Assembly: GCA_041678605.1 (NCBI GenBank) | Contig: JBAYNW010000016.1 | Coordinates: 1-44,044, forward strand | Origin: JBAYNW01 sp041678605 | GTDB lineage: Bacteria; Cyanobacteriota; Vampirovibrionia; Gastranaerophilales; Gastranaerophilaceae | DNA length: 44,044 bases | Reading direction: 5' to 3' | In this document: piece by piece, positions 41,118-44,044 of the stretch | How positions within the stretch are numbered: the first letter of the stretch is position 1 | How the letters are laid out: the number at the start of each line of letters is the position of its first letter | Notes under the pieces: model-generated | Databases searched by the model: none | What the model saw: only the letters and a program-made list of their open reading frames with translations | Told to the model about the DNA's origin: nothing | Position numbers and translations under genes: made by a program

Positions 41118-42563
41118 TTAGTTGTATATAGACGGAGCTATTTTTCTTTCTCCTGTGGTCTTTTGCGGAGCTTTGGTCTGCTCCGGTAAATAATTTTGCC
41201 TTTGTTCATCTGTTAAATTAAGCCATTGTGGAACTGTAAATATTCCTTCCAAATTCTTAGGCAAAATGGCAGATTGTTTATCCATCTCTTTTTGTCTTGC
41301 TGCTTCAGCTTGTTTTGCTTCTTCTGCCCGTCTTGCCTTTATAGATTGTATTAACTCTTTAGTTTGTCTCGCTTGTTCGGCCTTTTGTGCTTCGTCGGCT
41401 GCTGTTATTTTGTCGAATTTTCCTTGTGCTTTACCCAATTTTTTATTCAAATGAGTTATTTCTTGTGTAATTTGTTCTTTCTTTGCTTCTGCGTCAGCCT
41501 TTGCTTGTTTTGCGTTTTCTTTTGCCTTTTTTGCTTCCGGAGTTTGGGCTGTGAATCTGTCTTTGAGCGGTTCAAGTTCTGCTCTGGCTGTCAGTTGGTC
41601 GGTTCTTGCCGTATTTTCAAAAATTGCATACTCTTTAGCATCGATTTTCTCGCCCATCTCGACTATTTTGTCATTACTGTTATTAATTATCTTGTCAGAA
41701 TTAGCGATTGTCTTGTCAAGTCCGATAATTTCATCCTCTTTTGTTCTTACAAGTTCTTTAACATCGGAAACTTCCTTGTTAAATTCCTCTCTTGAGGCGT
41801 CTTTGTCTCCTGCTTCGGCTTTTTTATAAGCCTTTCTTGTAATTCTAAGGTCGCGTAATTCTTGCCTTTGGCTTCTTTCGGCAGGTTCTGTTCCTAAGGC
41901 GATGTCTTTCGCGTCAGAGTGTCTCATTTTAAGATTTTCTGACGGCTTATTGTCAATTCCGCTTTTAGGTGCTAATTCTTCTATATTATAATCCCGAATA
42001 GGGGTTGGTGCTTCATGCTTAGGTGCCGGTGTAAGTATAGGAGCCGGTGCAGGTGCTGGTGCTGGGGCTACCGGTGCTTGTGCTTGTGTTTGTGTTTGTG
42101 CAGCTTCTTTACGGTGAGCTAATTTGTTCCCCAAAAATCCCCCGAGGAATCCTCCGAGAAGTCCGGCAAACATTTGTCCAAAGAAACCTTCGGACTGTGG
42201 CATATATCTTCCGCGGCGATGACCGCCACGGCCTTCAAATCCGCCGAAATTGCCATAGCCGAAATCATTAAATCCGCCGTATCCGCTGAATCCGTCAGAA
42301 TTGTCAAATCCGCCGTAGAAGTTGTTGCCGTATCCGCCGTAGAAGTTGTTGCCGTATCCGCCGTAGAAGTTGTTGCCGTATCCGCCGTCGAAGCAACTGT
42401 TGCCGGAACTAAAATTATTAAAACCGAAATTACCAAAACCGCATCTGCCAAAGCCTCCGCCAAACAAACTGCTCAAAAAATTGAGTCCGACATGTACTCC
42501 TTGTGGTTTTTGCTGTCCGCGATTGCCATTAACATCCAAGTCTAAATATACTTCTCGTGCCAT
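41118..42563 (-). CDS. Gly/Asn/Tyr-rich, glycine-zipper and coiled-coil protein
   Basis: 481 aa, family not recognised. Order: a short start MAREVYLDLDVNG; a low-complexity Gly/Asn/Phe/Tyr region (~20-120) with three GGYGNNFY repeats; an Arg/Gly patch (GRGGHRRGRY); a glycine-zipper hydrophobic helix, FFGQMFAGLLGGFLGGFLG (~128-146); a Pro/Ala linker; a long charged coiled coil (~200-440) rich in Lys/Ala/Glu/Gln; and a tail. No signal peptide. The composition suggests self-association at a membrane. The ATG at 42563 has an AAGGAGAG SD. The upstream AAAGTATATAC motif is shared with the gene at 15814-16248. Confidence 0.75.
   Translation of the reverse strand: MAREVYLDLDVNGNRGQQKPQGVHVGLNFLSSLFGGGFGRCGFGNFGFNNFSSGNSCFDGGYGNNFYGGYGNNFYGGYGNNFYGGFDNSDGFSGYGGFNDFGYGNFGGFEGRGGHRRGRYMPQSEGFFGQMFAGLLGGFLGGFLGNKLAHRKEAAQTQTQAQAPVAPAPAPAPAPILTPAPKHEAPTPIRDYNIEELAPKSGIDNKPSENLKMRHSDAKDIALGTEPAERSQRQELRDLRITRKAYKKAEAGDKDASREEFNKEVSDVKELVRTKEDEIIGLDKTIANSDKIINNSNDKIVEMGEKIDAKEYAIFENTARTDQLTARAELEPLKDRFTAQTPEAKKAKENAKQAKADAEAKKEQITQEITHLNKKLGKAQGKFDKITAADEAQKAEQARQTKELIQSIKARRAEEAKQAEAARQKEMDKQSAILPKNLEGIFTVPQWLNLTDEQRQNYLPEQTKAPQKTTGERKIAPSIYN
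42309..42380. repeat. Three perfect 24-bp tandem repeats inside the Gly/Asn/Tyr-rich gene
   Basis: Units start at 42309, 42333 and 42357 and each encodes GGYGNNFY on the minus strand. A diverged fourth unit begins at 42381. Copy number may vary between strains. Confidence 0.95.
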
Positions 42564-42616
42564 TTTTCTCTCCTTTTGCTTGTTAAGCAAATTTATATCA
42601 TATATTAATTAAGTAT

Positions 42617-42627
42617 AAAGTATATAC
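42617..42627 (-). promoter_or_regulatory. AAAGTATATAC motif upstream of the coiled-coil gene
   Basis: The same core as the paired sites at 16292-16325, 54 nt upstream of the ATG at 42563. A half site, AAGTAT, lies at 42611. Confidence 0.45.
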
Positions 42628-42723
42628 AAAAATTGCTCAGAGCATGCCGCAGCCTGGGTTTTAACTCCCCCAAGCCCTTTTATATTAATGAATTCAGGAT
42701 TGTAACGTTTTATTAAATAGATG

Positions 42724-42850
42724 AGGATGCGGAATTATTCCAAAAAACGACTCACGTCATGCTGAACTTGTTTCAGCATCGCATCAGCGAGCGACTTTGC
42801 GACCCTGAAATAAATTCAGGGTGACGTAAACGGTAATAATTCCGCATCTT
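42724..42850. repeat. Composite palindromic repeat (copy 3 of the 74-bp core inside outer arms)
   Basis: The core lies at 42754-42827. The outer arms GATGCGGAATTATT (42726-42739) and AATAATTCCGCATC (42835-42848) are perfectly complementary. This is the main content of the 378-nt gene-free gap 42564-42941. The two inner stems have swapped base pairs relative to copy 1 (GCTGAA/TTCAGC left, CCCTGAA/TTCAGGG right). Confidence 0.9.
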
Positions 42851-42929
42851 CGATTGAGGCAAAAGAGTAAACCCAATGGTCTATGACAAGTTTGACCCAA
42901 TGATTGATGTCTTATTCCCTTAAAACAAG

Positions 42930-42935
42930 TATGAT
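42930..42935 (+). promoter_or_regulatory. -10-like box six nt before the AMIN-like gene ATG (leaderless candidate)
   Basis: TATGAT, gap TATGGC, ATG at 42942. No SD for this ATG. Confidence 0.4.
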
Positions 42936-42941
42936 TATGGC

Positions 42942-43817
42942 ATGAGGTTGAGTAAAAATTACGTTGGGAGTATGAAATTGACTAGTTATAAAGCGGTGAG
43001 TTTAAGAAAAACTTTTTTAATGTTTGCAATAGGTTTTATTTTTGTTGGAAACAGTGTTTTTGCGTCGGAAAATATTTTGCAGGCAATACAGGTTGAGGGA
43101 GTTAAGGATGGCTATAATATTGTCCTTAAGTCCGATAACGCCGCACAACTTAAGAAAACTGTTCAATCTCCAAACAAAATAGTGCTTGATTTGAAGGGCA
43201 TCAGGGCTTCAAAAACTATTAATATGATATACAACAATACCTTAAACGTCGATAGCGTAGTGGTTGAACCGACAGGCGAGGACTCTTTAAAAATATTCGT
43301 ACAGGCCAATAATATCGGCAATGCCGAGGTTTATTTCAATACTTCAAAAGCTCCTTTGGGCGTCTTAGGTGAGAACAGCCCGATTGACAACATTCTAAAA
43401 ACCGAAAAAAACAGCCTGATTTTAATTTTGGGACTTTTGTTAACAATTCTGTTCGGTATATTTTCACCCAAAAGAAGTAAAAATGAGGACAAAAATGACA
43501 GGTTTAACCTTGATTTGAGTCAAAATTTAAAACAGAGAGAGCTTGACTTCTACAAGGGAGGAGTCAATATCAGGGGAAATGAATCAACAAGCGAGAAAGA
43601 AATTAGGAAGCTTAGAAGTTTAGAGGCTTGGCAACCCGCAAATTCAGAAGACCCTGCACCTCGTTTAGCTATGAATACGGCTCAAAAATTTACCCTGAGG
43701 ACTGTACCGATTAGTGCAAAACCTAAAACGGCAAATATTGACAGCATAAAATTTTTAGACTCAATGACAAGGATTTACGAAAAAAACATGAAAAAAGCAA
43801 GGATAAATTTGACTTAA
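42942..43817 (+). CDS. Exported AMIN-like membrane protein
   Basis: 291 aa. A signal peptide or anchor (LMFAIGFIFVGNSVFAS, ~25-42) precedes a ~100-residue beta domain with SPNKIVLDLKGI, typical of AMIN-type domains that bind peptidoglycan or sit in secretion machinery. A TM helix, SLILILGLLLTILFGIF (~153-170), and a basic, probably cytoplasmic tail of ~120 residues follow. The function is unknown beyond the envelope location. The start is uncertain: ATG 42942 has no SD but a -10-like TATGAT six nt upstream; ATG 42972 has GGGAG too close to act. Confidence 0.65.
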   Translation: MRLSKNYVGSMKLTSYKAVSLRKTFLMFAIGFIFVGNSVFASENILQAIQVEGVKDGYNIVLKSDNAAQLKKTVQSPNKIVLDLKGIRASKTINMIYNNTLNVDSVVVEPTGEDSLKIFVQANNIGNAEVYFNTSKAPLGVLGENSPIDNILKTEKNSLILILGLLLTILFGIFSPKRSKNEDKNDRFNLDLSQNLKQRELDFYKGGVNIRGNESTSEKEIRKLRSLEAWQPANSEDPAPRLAMNTAQKFTLRTVPISAKPKTANIDSIKFLDSMTRIYEKNMKKARINLT

Positions 43818-43920
43818 AAATACTCAACATAGTAATCGGGAGAGGGCAAATGTTTTGACCGAAGCCAAAAGTGTTCGGGTCTTTACAAATACTCACTCCC
43901 TTTTTTTACATTGCTTTCAC

Positions 43921-44044
43921 AAAAAGAGGATGTCCAAAAAGTCCCCCCTTGGCAACTAGCGTCGTGCCGGAACATGATTATCGGCTCTTCATGGAATGCC
44001 CTTAATCCGGCATCCAACACGTGAGATCCCGAATTAAGGACAAT
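43921..44044. mobile_element. Second MITE copy, inverted and cut by the window end
   Basis: Starting with AAAAAGAGGATGTCCAAAAA, it follows the reverse complement of the 15596-15792 element: GCCGGAACATGATTATCGGC, then CCTTAATCCGG near 43999 and CGAATTAAGGACAAT at the window end. It has diverged from copy 1 at many positions. The 103 nt between the AMIN-like gene and this element hold nothing I recognise. Confidence 0.9.

Noticed and set aside
42174..42545. Plus-strand ORF of 123 aa with EVVAVSAV repeats, and an opposite-strand partner with TSTADTAT repeats
   Set aside because: These are shadow frames of the 24-bp repeats in the Gly/Asn/Tyr-rich gene, which has the better start and RBS.
42892..42935. 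TTGACC as -35 for the AMIN-like gene promoter
   Set aside because: Spacing to TATGAT is 32 nt, far too long for a sigma-70 promoter.

Overview
The window comes from a low-GC, outer-membrane-bearing bacterium. The best fit is a gut member of the Gastranaerophilales/Melainabacteria (Vampirovibrionia), the non-photosynthetic sister lineage of Cyanobacteria. This placement is an inference from protein content: a DUF3326-like protein otherwise known from cyanobacteria and plastids, a lipid A operon, LptB with a single LptF/G-type permease, prepilin-like proteins sharing a VDxNGFxKPNQ block, and short Phe/Gly-containing N-terminal extensions on ordinary enzymes. No 16S rRNA is present to confirm it.

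Layout. 1-2586: the 3' three quarters of a 23S rRNA gene, a spacer carrying an inserted palindromic repeat, the 5S rRNA and a terminator. 2.7-4.1 kb: a prepilin-like protein, a small Xre regulator and a small unknown protein. 4.3-6.9 kb: an amino-sugar catabolic pair (NagA-like deacetylase and a SIS-domain GlcN-6-P deaminase). 6.9-12.8 kb: envelope genes (phosphodiester glycosidase, LptF/G permease and LptB leftward; a large AsmA-like protein rightward). 12.9-16.2 kb: an ArsB/NhaD-type transporter, a half-CBS protein, the DUF3326 protein with a MITE directly upstream, and a coiled-coil protein. 16.2-21.3 kb: repeats, a divergent GT4 glycosyltransferase/GH57 hydrolase pair, a GIY-YIG gene bracketed by 89-bp perfect direct repeats, and tRNA-Ser(GGA). 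21.3-24.7 kb: a pterin-binding methyltransferase, Era and UDP-GlcNAc 2-epimerase. 24.7-27.4 kb: a toxin-antitoxin cluster (MntA/HepT, an Xre-like protein, RHH/Doc) with a second prepilin. 27.4-33.9 kb: RqcH, two tandem CHASE2 adenylate cyclases and two small unknown genes. 34.2-41.1 kb: TypA, RfaE2, LpxD-LpxC-FabZ-LpxA and an M29 aminopeptidase. 41.1-43.8 kb: a Gly/Asn/Tyr-rich plus coiled-coil protein and an AMIN-like membrane protein, followed by a second, truncated MITE.

Three patterns cut across the gene list. First, nine genes have a -10-like hexamer (mostly perfect TATAAT) ending 6-7 nt before the ATG and no Shine-Dalgarno, so their mRNAs are probably leaderless; other genes have clear SD sequences. 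Second, heptanucleotide arrays resembling cyanobacterial STRR repeats occur at several loci, once in frame inside rqcH and once forming the C-terminus of the GT4 gene. Third, there are several palindromic element families: a 74-bp core in three copies whose stems covary, a 197-bp MITE with perfect 23-bp ends, and a 199-bp palindromic repeat. I see no CRISPR array and no prophage.
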